Assembly: GCA_910586475.1 (NCBI GenBank)
Contig: CAJUHM010000024.1
Location: forward strand, 1-36,393
Source: an uncultured Muribaculaceae bacterium
GTDB lineage: Bacteria; Bacteroidota; Bacteroidia; Bacteroidales; Muribaculaceae
Reading direction: 5' to 3'
Length of the DNA stretch: 36,393 bases
In this document: in pieces, positions 1 through 8,419 of the stretch
Layout of the letters: each line of letters starts with the position of its first letter
How positions within the stretch are numbered: position 1 is the first letter of the stretch
Position numbers and translations under genes: made by a program
The notes under the pieces: generated by a model
What the model saw: only the letters and a program-made list of their open reading frames with translations
What the model was told of the DNA's origin: nothing
Database searches by the model: none

Positions 1-206
1 GCACCCGCGTCAACTACTTCACCCGCCTCGTCCGCCAGACCCGGCTCCCCATCCTCGACCTTCACTCCCCCGACGAAGAAACCGCCGCGCCGTCACAGGA
101 AACCGCAATCACACTCCCCTGCCTGCCCGTCCATATATCCCCCGCCCCAGGCCATCCGCCCATCCTCCCCATCTTCGCGCCACCACGACGCGCCATACCC
201 TCCTGA
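1..206 (+). CDS. C-terminal fragment of a gene cut by the window edge
   Basis: An open frame runs from base 3 to a TGA at 204-206 and gives about 67 residues. It begins TRVNYFTRLVRQTRLPILDL and ends in a proline-rich stretch. The codons are heavily C-ending (ACC, CGC, GTC, AAC, TAC, TTC, CTC), which matches the genes elsewhere in the window and supports real coding, at least for the first 30 residues. The start lies outside the window. I do not recognise the family from this fragment. The gene would converge on dnaK. The proline-rich last 40 residues could be a disordered tail. It could also be a chance open frame in C-rich DNA. Confidence 0.4.
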   Translation, partial: TRVNYFTRLVRQTRLPILDLHSPDEETAAPSQETAITLPCLPVHISPAPGHPPILPIFAPPRRAIPS

Positions 207-303
207 GCGCCGCCGTATGCGCACAAAGGCCCGCCCCAACCGGAGCGGACCCAAATACGGCAAAGAGCACCTTGACATTTTGATCAAAAACAGAAAATAA
301 AGA

Positions 304-336
304 AGTGGAGTGCGACTCACCGAGCCCCACCCCACT
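304..336 (-). terminator. Probable terminator of dnaK
   Basis: Read on the minus strand just past the dnaK stop, AGTGGGGTG (336-328) pairs with CACTCCACT (312-304) over 9 bp with one G-U pair and a 15-nt loop. It is followed by a T-rich stretch (TTCTTTATTTTC). Confidence 0.6.
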
Positions 337-358
337 GTATTATCCTTAAATTGAAACC

Positions 359-2260
359 TTACTTCACTTCCTCGAAGTCAACGTCGGTCACTCCATCACC
401 GTTGCCGGGGTTAGGAGTGGAGCCGGCCTGAGGACCTGCCTGCGCACCGCCCTGCTGTGCCTGTGCGTTGAGGATATCCTGCTGAGCAGCACCGAATGCA
501 GTTTCGATTGCCTTGATAGCTGAGTCGATCGCATCGATATTCTGCGACTTGTGGGCTTCCTTGAGTTCGCTGAGCGCGGTTTCAATGGGAGCTTTCTTGT
601 CGGCAGGGATCTTATCGCCGAGTTCGTTGAGCTGTTTTTCGGTCTGGAAGATGATTGCGTCTGCGTGGTTGAGCTTGTCGATGCGTTCTTTTTCCTTCGC
701 GTCGGCGGCTGCGTTGGCGGCTGCTTCATCTTTCATGCGCTTGATTTCAGCATCGGTCAGACCGCTTGAGGCTTCGATTCGGATGCTCTGTTCCTTACCT
801 GTCGCCTTATCTTTTGCCGACACGTTAAGAATACCGTTGGCATCGATCTCGAAGGTAACTTCGATCTGCGGAATTCCACGGGGTGCGGGAGCGATTCCGT
901 CGAGGTGGAACTTACCGAGTGTCTTGTCGTCTTTTGCCATCGGACGTTCGCCCTGAAGAACGTGGATCTCAACAGAAGGCTGATTGTCAGCAGCTGTAGA
1001 GAAGGTCTCGCTCTTACGGGTAGGAATGGTTGTGTTGGCTTCGATAAGCTTGGTCATCACGCCTCCAAGTGTTTCGATACCTACCGACAGGGGCACTACG
1101 TCGAGAAGAAGCACATCCTTCACATCGCCCGAAAGCACACCGCCCTGGATTGCCGCTCCGACTGCTACAACTTCATCGGGGTTAACGCCTTTCGACGGAG
1201 CTTTGCCGAAGAATTTCTCTACAATCTGCTGGATTGCGGGAATACGGGTAGAACCGCCGACGAGGATGACTTCATCGATATCTCTTGCTGTCAGACCGGC
1301 ATCTTTAAGGGCCTGTTCGCAAGGATTGATCGTAGCCTGGATAAGTTTGTCGGCAAGCTGCTCGAATTTAGCACGGGTAAGGGTCTTCACAAGGTGTTTG
1401 GGAATTCCGTTGACCGGCATGATATAGGGGAGGTTGATTTCGGTCGAGGTTGTGCTCGAAAGTTCGATTTTAGCTTTTTCAGCAGCTTCTTTCAGACGCT
1501 GCAGAGCCATCGGATCCTGACGCAGATCGATGCCTTCGTCTTTGAGGAATTCCTCTGCAAGCCAGTCGATGATCACGTGGTCGAAGTCATCACCGCCAAG
1601 GTGGGTGTCACCGTTGGTCGACTTCACTTCAAACACTCCGTCGCCAAGCTCGAGGATCGAGATATCGAATGTACCGCCTCCGAGGTCAAAGACGGCGATC
1701 TTCTGATCCTTGTCGGTTTTGTCAAGACCGTAGGCAAGCGCAGCCGCTGTCGGTTCGTTGACGATACGCTTAACGGTCAGACCGGCGATTTCGCCTGCTT
1801 CTTTCGTTGCCTGACGCTGAGAGTCATTGAAATATGCCGGAACTGTGATGACAGCCTCTGTCACGGACTGTCCGAGATAATCCTCGGCGGTCTTCTTCAT
1901 CTTCTGAAGAATCATTGCCGAAATTTCCTGAGGAGTATATTCACGGCCGTCGATGTCGACGCGGGGGGTGCCGTTATCGCCGCGCACTACTTTGTAGGGC
2001 ACGCGGTCGGTTTCGCCTTTTACCTGATCATAAGTTTCACCCATGAAACGCTTGATCGAATAGATTGTGCGCTTGGGGTTAGTGATTGCCTGACGTTTTG
2101 CGGGATCTCCGACCTTACGTTCGCCACCATCTACGAATGCTACGATCGACGGGGTAGTGTTGCGGCCTTCGCTGTTGGGAATTACGACAGGGTCGTTTCC
2201 TTCAAGGACTGAGACGCAGGAGTTGGTTGTTCCAAGGTCAATACCAATAATTTTTCCCAT
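359..2260 (-). CDS. dnaK: Molecular chaperone DnaK (Hsp70)
   Basis: Cytosolic Hsp70 that binds exposed hydrophobic peptides in an ATP-driven cycle with DnaJ and GrpE. The 633 residues match the usual bacterial length. The N-terminal ATPase domain opens with the phosphate loop IGIDLGTTNSCV. It also carries the signatures VPAYFNDSQRQATK, FDLGGGTFDISIL and ILVGGSTRIPAIQ. The conserved hydrophobic linker DVLLLDVVPLSVGIET leads into the substrate-binding domain. The protein ends in a Gly/Gln-rich tail and EEVK, close to the EEVD-like end of many bacterial DnaK proteins. dnaJ and grpE are not adjacent. The ATG at 2260 is the standard start. A near-consensus -7 box with one extra spacer base lies at 2356-2364 on the minus strand, and a cluster of TGTCA boxes lies upstream of it. 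Confidence 0.98.
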   Translation of the reverse strand: MGKIIGIDLGTTNSCVSVLEGNDPVVIPNSEGRNTTPSIVAFVDGGERKVGDPAKRQAITNPKRTIYSIKRFMGETYDQVKGETDRVPYKVVRGDNGTPRVDIDGREYTPQEISAMILQKMKKTAEDYLGQSVTEAVITVPAYFNDSQRQATKEAGEIAGLTVKRIVNEPTAAALAYGLDKTDKDQKIAVFDLGGGTFDISILELGDGVFEVKSTNGDTHLGGDDFDHVIIDWLAEEFLKDEGIDLRQDPMALQRLKEAAEKAKIELSSTTSTEINLPYIMPVNGIPKHLVKTLTRAKFEQLADKLIQATINPCEQALKDAGLTARDIDEVILVGGSTRIPAIQQIVEKFFGKAPSKGVNPDEVVAVGAAIQGGVLSGDVKDVLLLDVVPLSVGIETLGGVMTKLIEANTTIPTRKSETFSTAADNQPSVEIHVLQGERPMAKDDKTLGKFHLDGIAPAPRGIPQIEVTFEIDANGILNVSAKDKATGKEQSIRIEASSGLTDAEIKRMKDEAAANAAADAKEKERIDKLNHADAIIFQTEKQLNELGDKIPADKKAPIETALSELKEAHKSQNIDAIDSAIKAIETAFGAAQQDILNAQAQQGGAQAGPQAGSTPNPGNGDGVTDVDFEEVK

Positions 2261-2410
2261 AATGTTAGAAAGTTTTTAGTTTATCTTTGAATTTTGATTT
2301 AACTTGTCAATCCGGAGACTGCCTTTGCGGTAGCTCCTTCTGTCAGAATATAAAACAAATACTATGCCAAAAAAGTTCCGGCCCTGGCAATCTATTAAAT
2401 CTCAACATCT

Positions 2411-2493
2411 TGACAACATAAAAAGGACAATGACACCATTTGTCATTTTGTCACCCTCTGAGGTGACATTTCTGTCACTCCCCCTCCTGTCAG
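2411..2493. promoter_or_regulatory. Cluster of TGTCA/TGACA boxes (candidate operator)
   Basis: TGACA occurs at 2411, 2431 and 2464. TGTCA occurs at 2441, 2449, 2473 and 2489. They interlock into inverted repeats: AATGACA-N5-TGTCATT (2429-2447), TGTCACC-N6-GGTGACA (2449-2468) and TGACA-N4-TGTCA (2464-2477). There is also a direct repeat, TGTCATTTTGTCA (2441-2453). The position upstream of dnaK suggests stress control, but that is inference. Confidence 0.5.
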
Positions 2494-2566
2494 GTCCTCT
2501 GCCTCTCCAGGAATCAGCCATTGACCACGCGACAGGCCCAACTCTACGTTTTTTTTAACGGTCCGA

Positions 2567-2598
2567 TTTGATTATGCGGCGTAGTTTGATTAATTTTG
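2567..2598 (+). promoter_or_regulatory. Bacteroidota-type promoter of the TIGR04076-like gene
   Basis: TTTG at 2567-2570, a 20-nt spacer, and TAATTTTG at 2591-2598 match the phylum consensus exactly. An inverted repeat GATTAA-N5-TTAATC (2588-2604) straddles the -7 box and could be an operator. The leader to the ATG at 2701 would be about 95 nt. Confidence 0.75.
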
Positions 2599-2700
2599 TT
2601 AATCGAAAATCCGGTAGCCGGACTCTGACTCTGCTACAGCTTAACATTTGTAATTGAACAACCTCTTACCCCCCCTCTCCCCCGCCTCATCAGTGATTAT

Positions 2701-3129
2701 ATGAACGTCAACCGCCGTCAATTCTGCAAGTTCTCGTTTTTAGGTATTCTCGCAGCTCTTTTCACTCCCGGCAAAGTGCTTGGATCTGTTGCACGCCGCG
2801 GCTCACTGTCTGGTGAGTGCATGGTCGAGGTTGTCAGGTGTCAGTGTTTTTCGGATCTTCAGGGACGCTATCTCGACGACCCCGAAGCTGGTCCTTGCCG
2901 CCATTTTGCTGTCGGTGAAAAAATTCGCATCACTCCCGACAATCTCCGTTCACTCAAAGAATCGGGAAAGATCTGTCCGCAGGCATGGAAAGTTCTCGAG
3001 CCCTACGTAATGGCCGCACTGTCTGCTGGCGAAACAACCGAATGTTCACCGGCGCTGAAACCGAACAATGCCTTGATATGCTGTCCGGACGGGACCCGTC
3101 CTGTCGTTTTCAAACTGACAGCCATCTGA
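2701..3129 (+). CDS. Tat-signal, cysteine-rich TIGR04076-family-like protein
   Basis: 142 residues. The N-terminus NRRQFCKF, followed by a hydrophobic run (about residues 11-27), resembles a twin-arginine signal, so export of a folded, possibly cofactor-bearing protein is plausible. The mature part resembles the small TIGR04076 family: a basic lead-in, GEKIRITPD, then a Cys-Pro-x-Ala-Trp motif (residues 92-96, 'ICPQAW'), and near the end CCPDGTRPVVF (127-137). There are eight cysteines after the signal (40, 47, 49, 66, 92, 115, 127, 128), many for a protein this small. They could bind a metal or form disulfides. The family's biochemical role is not known to me. It has its own promoter and stands alone, convergent with the next gene (26 bp between stops). 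The start is set by the signal peptide. Confidence 0.75.
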   Translation: MNVNRRQFCKFSFLGILAALFTPGKVLGSVARRGSLSGECMVEVVRCQCFSDLQGRYLDDPEAGPCRHFAVGEKIRITPDNLRSLKESGKICPQAWKVLEPYVMAALSAGETTECSPALKPNNALICCPDGTRPVVFKLTAI

Positions 3130-3155
3130 AAGCCCTTTAAAGATTCATATTCTGA

Positions 3156-4109
3156 TCAGACTTCGAGGCCGACATTGTCGACATAAAGAGTCAAGCCTTC
3201 AGTCCCGACATAAGGCTCGCCGCTTCCGGCACTCATCTCCACTATTATATGTGTCGGCTGCGCCGTCGCATCCCACCCCTCTTCGATCACAGGGACCATC
3301 TTACCCTTGGAATTGCGGGCATAGTAAGGATTTTTCTTGCCGTGAAGACCAAGCCAGCTCCACCCGGCTTTTTTCGAACAATCTCCGTAGACAAGCGGCA
3401 CACGGTGGACGTTGACCCAGTTGGTCGATTTCGAGAACTTCTCACCTCCGGTCGCAACTCGTTTGGCATGAATATTTCCGGAAGCGTCCTCCCAGCGGTG
3501 CTGGAGAAAAACGAATGCCACCGCTGCATCACGCCCCTGAAGTTTTTTCGGCGAACCGAATCCGGTTGCCTTTGTTCGCACATTGACATTAGGCATATCA
3601 ACCTTATAGTCAAACACCAGATTTTTAGGTTTCTTCGTATAGGGGATGCCCATCTCCATCTTCGAATAGGGATTTGAGGTCGAGGTGATCGGTTCAAACA
3701 TGCGGCCAAGGAAAATCGATCCGGCAACCATCACCTTCATGTCGATAATTCCAAGGACGGTCACTGTCTCAAGCATCGATGAAAGCTTGGCACACTTATT
3801 CGCAGCTGAACCGCGATTGACCGGAAAGACCGCATTCGAACACTTCTCGATCCCTTTGACCTTTGCGTAGACATTACTCGTGGCCCACGGAGAACCTCCG
3901 AGATTGGAATATGCTTTATTTCCTGAAATGACCTTACTGGGACCGATCTCGTAGACAGTCTTCTGCTTGCCTCCGATCAGACCGGATTCCTTCATCTGAC
4001 GTGTAACCCAGGAATTAAAATTGCCATATTGGATCGGCTCGACCGCTCCATAGACGCTTGCACATCCTGCAAGCATTGCGGCAACAATTGACAGACGGAT
4101 TCTATTCAT
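3156..4109 (-). CDS. Exported PCMD-domain-like protein (putative carbohydrate metabolism domain)
   Basis: 317 residues with a Sec signal peptide (hydrophobic residues 6-20, cleavage likely after VYGA). The body follows the pattern I associate with the PCMD beta-sandwich family of Bacteroidota. It has an early F-x-x-W segment (NFNSWVTRQ), a 'W-x-T-S-N-V' segment, a span leading to AGSIFLGRMF, then 'MGIPYTKKPKNLVFDYKV', and it closes with YVDNVGLEV. The family is thought to bind carbohydrate or serve in surface or fimbrial assemblies. No enzyme activity is established to my knowledge. No polysaccharide-utilisation or fimbrial genes lie nearby, which is unusual for the group. The ATG at 4109 fits the signal peptide. 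It may be transcribed from a distant -7 box (4403-4410) or from the motif at 4136-4160. Confidence 0.7.
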   Translation of the reverse strand: MNRIRLSIVAAMLAGCASVYGAVEPIQYGNFNSWVTRQMKESGLIGGKQKTVYEIGPSKVISGNKAYSNLGGSPWATSNVYAKVKGIEKCSNAVFPVNRGSAANKCAKLSSMLETVTVLGIIDMKVMVAGSIFLGRMFEPITSTSNPYSKMEMGIPYTKKPKNLVFDYKVDMPNVNVRTKATGFGSPKKLQGRDAAVAFVFLQHRWEDASGNIHAKRVATGGEKFSKSTNWVNVHRVPLVYGDCSKKAGWSWLGLHGKKNPYYARNSKGKMVPVIEEGWDATAQPTHIIVEMSAGSGEPYVGTEGLTLYVDNVGLEV

Positions 4110-4135
4110 ACTTTAATAAGATTTTTATGCGAAAT

Positions 4136-4160
4136 CTGAGAAAATGTTTAAATTTAGTTG
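4136..4160 (-). repeat. Recurrent AACTAAATTTAAACA motif, copy 1
   Basis: On the minus strand, CAACTAAATTTAAACA and the following nine bases match the copy at 28355-28379 at 23 of 25 positions. It lies about 27 bp before the start codon of the PCMD-like gene and points the same way. Confidence 0.65.
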
Positions 4161-4465
4161 TGGGATCGATTGAGAGGATTTTTGATTACTCTTAGATTTC
4201 TTCCGCAGTAAATTTATACAGTTTCAGACAGTTAATAGTGACGGGAACAATAATCTGACAACAATCCAAATCGTTGTGTCCCATACGACTCTAACTCCTC
4301 GAACCTGATTTTTGTTCATTTTTACTCCGGAAGGCTTCCGATGCCGGAAAACGCTAACGGACCGAGACAAAGTTTCTGAGACTCCGCAATTAAAAACAGC
4401 GGCAAAGATAGCGATTTTTCACAAAATCGCTACATAAAACTTCCAATTTTCTCCAATCAGGACTC

Positions 4466-4486
4466 AAAAAAAAGGCCATTTCGACC
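4466..4486 (-). terminator. Probable terminator of the hpt-adk-proCBA run
   Basis: Read on the minus strand after the proA stop, GGTC-GAAAT-GGCC forms a short stem (one G-U pair) followed by eight T. The stem is short, so confidence is moderate. Confidence 0.5.
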
Positions 4487-4497
4487 AGTCTACAGAA

Positions 4498-5751
4498 TCA
4501 TCTGGAGCGAAGTTGCCCCTCTCCGCGTATGATCCATTTATATGTATTCAGCTCGCTGAGCGCCATCGGCCCGCGGGCATGAAGTTTCTGGGTCGAGATT
4601 CCGATCTCGGCTCCAAGCCCGAACTGCGCCCCATCAGTCCACGATGTAGGCGCATTAGTGTAGACACACGCCGCATCGACCTCATTGCAGAAGCGTTCGG
4701 CAGCCACCGGATCGGCAGTTATGATAGATTCGCTGTGACCGGAGCCATAGCGGTTGACATGATCGATAGCCTCATCTATCGAATCAACAACCTTGATGGT
4801 CATTGCCATCGAAAGGAATTCCGTTCCGAATGATTCCTCCGTCGCCTTCAACAGAAGATTGTCGGGATAGACACCGTCGAGCACCTCCAGCGAACGGCAG
4901 TCGGCCTCGATCCGCACCTCTGATTCCGCAAGTGGACGACACAGCGTCGGGAGGTCTGAGAGACGGCCGGAATGGACAACGAGACAGTCCAGCGCATTGC
5001 AGACACTGACACGACGCGTCTTAGCATTATGGACCACAGCCGAGCCCAGCGCAAGATCGCCGGCAACATCAAAATAAGTGTGACACACACCGGCTCCTGT
5101 CTCAATGACCGGGACACGGGCTTTTTCTCGGACCGTATCGATCAGACGGCGTCCGCCGCGCGGAATGACCAGATCGACAAGCCCTCTCGCCCCAAGAAGC
5201 GATTCCGTTGCCTCATGGCCACCGTCAAGATACGCGACCGTCATCGGATCCATGCCGAACCGGCGCAAGACTCTATGAATAACACTGACGACAGCCCGGT
5301 TAGTCTCCGCCGCATCCGAACCACCTTTGAGCACACAGGCATTGCCCGACTTCAGACAGAGGGCCGTCACATCGAACGTCACATTCGGACGCGCCTCGTA
5401 GATAACCCCTACGACACCGAACGGAACGCTCACCTTTCTCAGCTCAAGTCCATTCGGAAGAGTGCGCTGTTCGAGAACACGCCCAACGGGCGACGGCAAT
5501 CCGGCGACATGGCGCATATCCGCCGCAATCGCCCCAAGACGCTCAGAAGTCAGCCTCAGTCGGTCATACATCGGATCTTCCGGATTCTTACGCGACAGAT
5601 CCGCTGCATTGGCCGAAAGAATCTCTCCGGCATTGGCCTCAGCCTCATCGGCAATAGCTGTCAGAAGCGCGTTGATAGTCTCCGGTTCCGTTCTGAGAAG
5701 CGCTCGCGACGCTTTCCTGACCGCCGCAAGAAGTGTTTCAGGATTGTTCAT
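4498..5751 (-). CDS. proA: Glutamate-5-semialdehyde dehydrogenase (gamma-glutamyl phosphate reductase)
   Basis: Second step of proline synthesis: NADPH-dependent reduction of glutamyl-5-phosphate to glutamate-5-semialdehyde. 417 residues, the usual length. Family landmarks seen: VGVIYEARPNVTFDVTALCLKSGNACVLKGG (cofactor and substrate region), VIPRGG, VIETGAGVCHTYFD, the catalytic-cysteine segment RRVSVCNALDCLVVH, and the C-terminal FGLGAEIGISTQKLHARGPM. The open frame extends 31 codons further upstream, but the family-like start is MNNPETLL at 5751. This ATG overlaps the end of proB by 14 bp, which suggests translational coupling. It is the last gene of the run hpt-adk-proC-proB-proA. Confidence 0.96.
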   Translation of the reverse strand: MNNPETLLAAVRKASRALLRTEPETINALLTAIADEAEANAGEILSANAADLSRKNPEDPMYDRLRLTSERLGAIAADMRHVAGLPSPVGRVLEQRTLPNGLELRKVSVPFGVVGVIYEARPNVTFDVTALCLKSGNACVLKGGSDAAETNRAVVSVIHRVLRRFGMDPMTVAYLDGGHEATESLLGARGLVDLVIPRGGRRLIDTVREKARVPVIETGAGVCHTYFDVAGDLALGSAVVHNAKTRRVSVCNALDCLVVHSGRLSDLPTLCRPLAESEVRIEADCRSLEVLDGVYPDNLLLKATEESFGTEFLSMAMTIKVVDSIDEAIDHVNRYGSGHSESIITADPVAAERFCNEVDAACVYTNAPTSWTDGAQFGLGAEIGISTQKLHARGPMALSELNTYKWIIRGEGQLRSR

Positions 5752-6847
5752 AAAGATATAGATAATCGTAGTGAATGAGCGGACGCCGGTCGTGGCATCC
5801 CATATCGTCAAGAGCCTGACGGCTGCTGCATGCAACACGCCCAAGAGCGATCACCTTCCCGTCGGGATCAGCGACATCGACAAGATCGTCCTTTTCAAAA
5901 TTCCCCTTGACACCGACCACACCGACCGGCAGAAGACTGACAGGTTCCGGTCCGGTCAGAATCTCTGCCGCACGCGCATTGATCGTGATGACCCCCTTGG
6001 TGAAATCCGCACTATGGGCCATCCAGCGTTTTAGTGCCGGAACGGGATTGTCCGACGGAACAAAACGGGTGCAGTCAACCTCCTCAGGAGTAAAACAAAG
6101 ACGTGTCAGAATCTCCGGCGTCATTCCGCAGGCAATCACAACCTCGATTCCCTCGCTGGCCACACGTCGGGCAATGTTGCACTTCGTCGTCATGCCTCCG
6201 CGACCGAAGCCTGAACGGCCGGCAATCACGCACGCCGAAAGATCGTCATCCGGCATGACCGTCTCGATAAGCTTCGAATCCGGATCAGCCGGATTTCCCG
6301 TAAAAAGACCGGTGATATTGCTGAGTATGACGAGTGCGTCAACACGAAGCATCGTGGCGATCAGCCCCGAAAGCTCATCGTTGTCGGTAAACATCAACTC
6401 GGTCACACTGACTGTATCATTCTCATTGACAATCGGAATCACACCGGCCTCAAGCATCACCTCCATACACTGCCGTTGATTGAGATAATGTCGGCGTGTC
6501 GAAAAGTTCTCCTTCATTGTCAGCACCTGACCTACTGCCAGATTATGCTCACGAAACAATTCATAATACCGGTTGATCAGTTTAGCCTGACCGACCGCAG
6601 AATAGAGCTGTCGCTGTTCGACAGAATCGAGACGGAAATCAATGGCGCCGTTCAACTCACTGCGACCACTCGCAACCGCACCCGAAGAGATCAGAACCAC
6701 GTCGATACCCGCTTTGCGAAGTGCCGCAATCTGATCGACAAGCGACGACATGCGGGTCACATCGAGTGTCCCGTCATTGCGTGTCAGCACATTACTGCCT
6801 ATTTTAACCGCAACTCTTTTCCAGCGCGGCGTTGAAGAACTCTCCAT
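5738..6847 (-). CDS. proB: Glutamate 5-kinase
   Basis: First step of proline synthesis: ATP-dependent phosphorylation of glutamate to glutamyl-5-phosphate. 369 residues, the usual length for the two-domain form. The amino-acid-kinase domain shows VAVKIGSNVLT at the start, LISSGAVASG, PIVNENDTVSV, FTDNDELSGLIA, ITGLFTGNP and the GRGGMTTK segment. A C-terminal PUA-like domain (from about residue 275) includes LLPVGVVGVKGNFEKDDLVDV. In known ProB proteins proline gives feedback inhibition through the kinase domain, so the same is expected here. It overlaps proA by 14 bp and lies 48 bp after proC. Confidence 0.96.
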   Translation of the reverse strand: MESSSTPRWKRVAVKIGSNVLTRNDGTLDVTRMSSLVDQIAALRKAGIDVVLISSGAVASGRSELNGAIDFRLDSVEQRQLYSAVGQAKLINRYYELFREHNLAVGQVLTMKENFSTRRHYLNQRQCMEVMLEAGVIPIVNENDTVSVTELMFTDNDELSGLIATMLRVDALVILSNITGLFTGNPADPDSKLIETVMPDDDLSACVIAGRSGFGRGGMTTKCNIARRVASEGIEVVIACGMTPEILTRLCFTPEEVDCTRFVPSDNPVPALKRWMAHSADFTKGVITINARAAEILTGPEPVSLLPVGVVGVKGNFEKDDLVDVADPDGKVIALGRVACSSRQALDDMGCHDRRPLIHYDYLYLYEQS

Positions 6848-6895
6848 CGTAATAAAGCTGAAGGATATATGAATGTGAAGCTTTGTGACTGCGAA

Positions 6896-7678
6896 TTAGC
6901 CCTGTTTTTGCGGAACCGAGGCCCTGAGACCGGCGACAACGGATGCTGAAAAACCGGCTGCCTCCATAGCGTTAAGGCCTTTTATCGTGATTCCTCCCGG
7001 CGTTGTCACCCGGTCAATTTCCTCTTCCGGATGCAGACCGTTGGCCTCAAGCAGAGCTGCTGCTCCGCGCAGAGTACGCGCAACCGCCTCAGTCGCCATA
7101 GCCGGCGGAAGTCCGAGTTCGACTCCAGCCTGAGCCGCAGCTCTCACATAGCGCATCGCGTAGGCTATTCCGCACGACGAAAGTGCCATTCCTGCCGTCA
7201 TCTGCCGCGGCTCGACCTCCATGGTCTTACCGCCACGGGCAAATAGTCCGACAATCTCACTTCTCAGGGAGACGTCAGCTCCGGTCGAACAGATGAAACT
7301 CATCCCCTCGCCCACGGAAACCGCCGTATTGGGAATCATATAGAAACACGCCGGAGCCCCGCAACCGATCAATCCGGCAAGATCTTCCGGACCGACGCCG
7401 GCGACAACCGAAACAACCGCACGGACTTTTGACAGATCAGTGCGCAGTTCCTCAATGACCGCCGGAAGCACCCAGGGTTTGACAGCAATAACAACCACAT
7501 CCGCTCCAGCAACCGCCTCCCGATTCGAAACGGTCACGTCAATCGTCGGATAGCGCTCCTTGAGACGTTCGAGCTTACCGGCCGAAGGATTGGCCACAAC
7601 GACCTGACCGACCGCAGGATCTATCGCCCCGGCCAGTGCGCCGCCCATGTTTCCGGCTCCGATTATAGCGACTCTCAT
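6896..7678 (-). CDS. proC: Pyrroline-5-carboxylate reductase
   Basis: Last step of proline synthesis: NAD(P)H-dependent reduction of pyrroline-5-carboxylate to proline. 260 residues. The N-terminal Rossmann fold opens with VAIIGAGNMGGALAGAI. VVIAVKPWVLP and MIPNTAVSVGEG follow, both typical of the family. The C-terminal helical domain carries the signature VTTPGGITIKGLNAMEAAGF. It starts 35 bp after adk and ends 48 bp before proB, so all three proline genes sit in one same-strand run. This order (C-B-A) gives the full pathway from glutamate in one place. Confidence 0.95.
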   Translation of the reverse strand: MRVAIIGAGNMGGALAGAIDPAVGQVVVANPSAGKLERLKERYPTIDVTVSNREAVAGADVVVIAVKPWVLPAVIEELRTDLSKVRAVVSVVAGVGPEDLAGLIGCGAPACFYMIPNTAVSVGEGMSFICSTGADVSLRSEIVGLFARGGKTMEVEPRQMTAGMALSSCGIAYAMRYVRAAAQAGVELGLPPAMATEAVARTLRGAAALLEANGLHPEEEIDRVTTPGGITIKGLNAMEAAGFSASVVAGLRASVPQKQG

Positions 7679-7713
7679 CTGCTATTGTTAATGTAAGAGA
7701 AGCTGCCGCTGAA

Positions 7714-8292
7714 TCAGTTCTTGACCGAATTCAGACGTGTGCGGATCTCGTTGAAAATATCGTCGATTGAGCCAGAGCCCTTGATTGCGTGATATTTTCC
7801 CTCCTTTATATAGAAGTCACGCAGCGGCGCAGTCTGTTTATTATAGACGTTCAGGCGCTCATTGATTGTTTCGAGGTTGTCATCGGAGCGGCCGCTTTCC
7901 TGTCCGCGTTTAAGCAGACGGTCAATCAGCTCGGCATCATCAACCTCAAGCCCGATTACGGCATTGACCTTCGCGCCGCGGCGTTCGAGCATTCCGTTGA
8001 GAGCCTCTGCCTGGGGAATCGTGCGGGGAAATCCGTCGAAAATCACACCGGAGGCAGTTTCGGGATTGCTGTCGAGAGTATTTTCGAGAATACTGATCAT
8101 CAGATCGTCAGGAATCAGATGACCCTGTGAGATATATTCGTCGGCAATGCGGCCGAGTTCAGTCTGACGTGCGATGTGGTCGCGCAGAAGTTCTCCGGTC
8201 GAGATGTGATAGAGGCCGTATTCGTCGATCATACGGGCACTTTGAGTTCCTTTGCCGCTGCCGGGAGCGCCAAAAACGACTAAATTATACAT
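7714..8292 (-). CDS. adk: Adenylate kinase
   Basis: Interconverts 2 ADP with ATP and AMP. 192 residues. It has the P-loop GAPGSGKGT (residues 8-16), the AMP-binding region HISTGELLRDHI, and FDGFPRTIPQAEAL. The LID is the short form: the segment between LLKRGQESGRSDDN and ERLNVYNKQT has no zinc-binding insertion, which explains the length below the 210-220 residues of long-LID enzymes. It follows hpt with a 127-bp gap that contains no clear promoter. An hpt-adk pair is familiar in Bacteroidales from general knowledge. Confidence 0.96.
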   Translation of the reverse strand: MYNLVVFGAPGSGKGTQSARMIDEYGLYHISTGELLRDHIARQTELGRIADEYISQGHLIPDDLMISILENTLDSNPETASGVIFDGFPRTIPQAEALNGMLERRGAKVNAVIGLEVDDAELIDRLLKRGQESGRSDDNLETINERLNVYNKQTAPLRDFYIKEGKYHAIKGSGSIDDIFNEIRTRLNSVKN

Positions 8293-8419
8293 ATGAATCA
8301 GTTAAAAAGAATAAATTGAATCTATTGGAAAATCCACTGAAAAAGGCTGCGCCATGAAAAGAAGCCCTCCGGCCACAATCCACAGCACATTAGTCCGTAC
8401 AGTCCGGACCGGAAGCCGA

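Larger units (their letters stand above)
2261..2700. promoter_or_regulatory. Divergent control region between dnaK and the TIGR04076-like gene
   Basis: This 440-bp gap has no convincing gene. It holds a near-consensus minus-strand -7 box for dnaK at 2356-2364 (TAGTATTTG), a cluster of TGTCA/TGACA boxes at 2411-2493, and a full plus-strand promoter at 2567-2598. A pyrimidine-rich stretch (about 2670-2690) precedes the plus-strand start. Confidence 0.7.
4110..4497. promoter_or_regulatory. Intergenic region upstream of the PCMD-like gene
   Basis: 388 bp without a supported gene. It contains the recurrent motif at 4136-4160 (minus), a short palindrome CGGAAG-G-CTTCCG at 4328-4340, a consensus minus-strand -7 box TATCTTTG at 4403-4410 without a good -33, and the probable proA terminator at 4466-4486. 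If the -7 box is used, the leader would be nearly 290 nt. Confidence 0.5.

Noticed and set aside
2364..2558. Open frame of 64 codons in the dnaK upstream region
   Set aside because: Composition is unlike neighbouring genes, no family is recognised, and it runs through the TGTCA box cluster.
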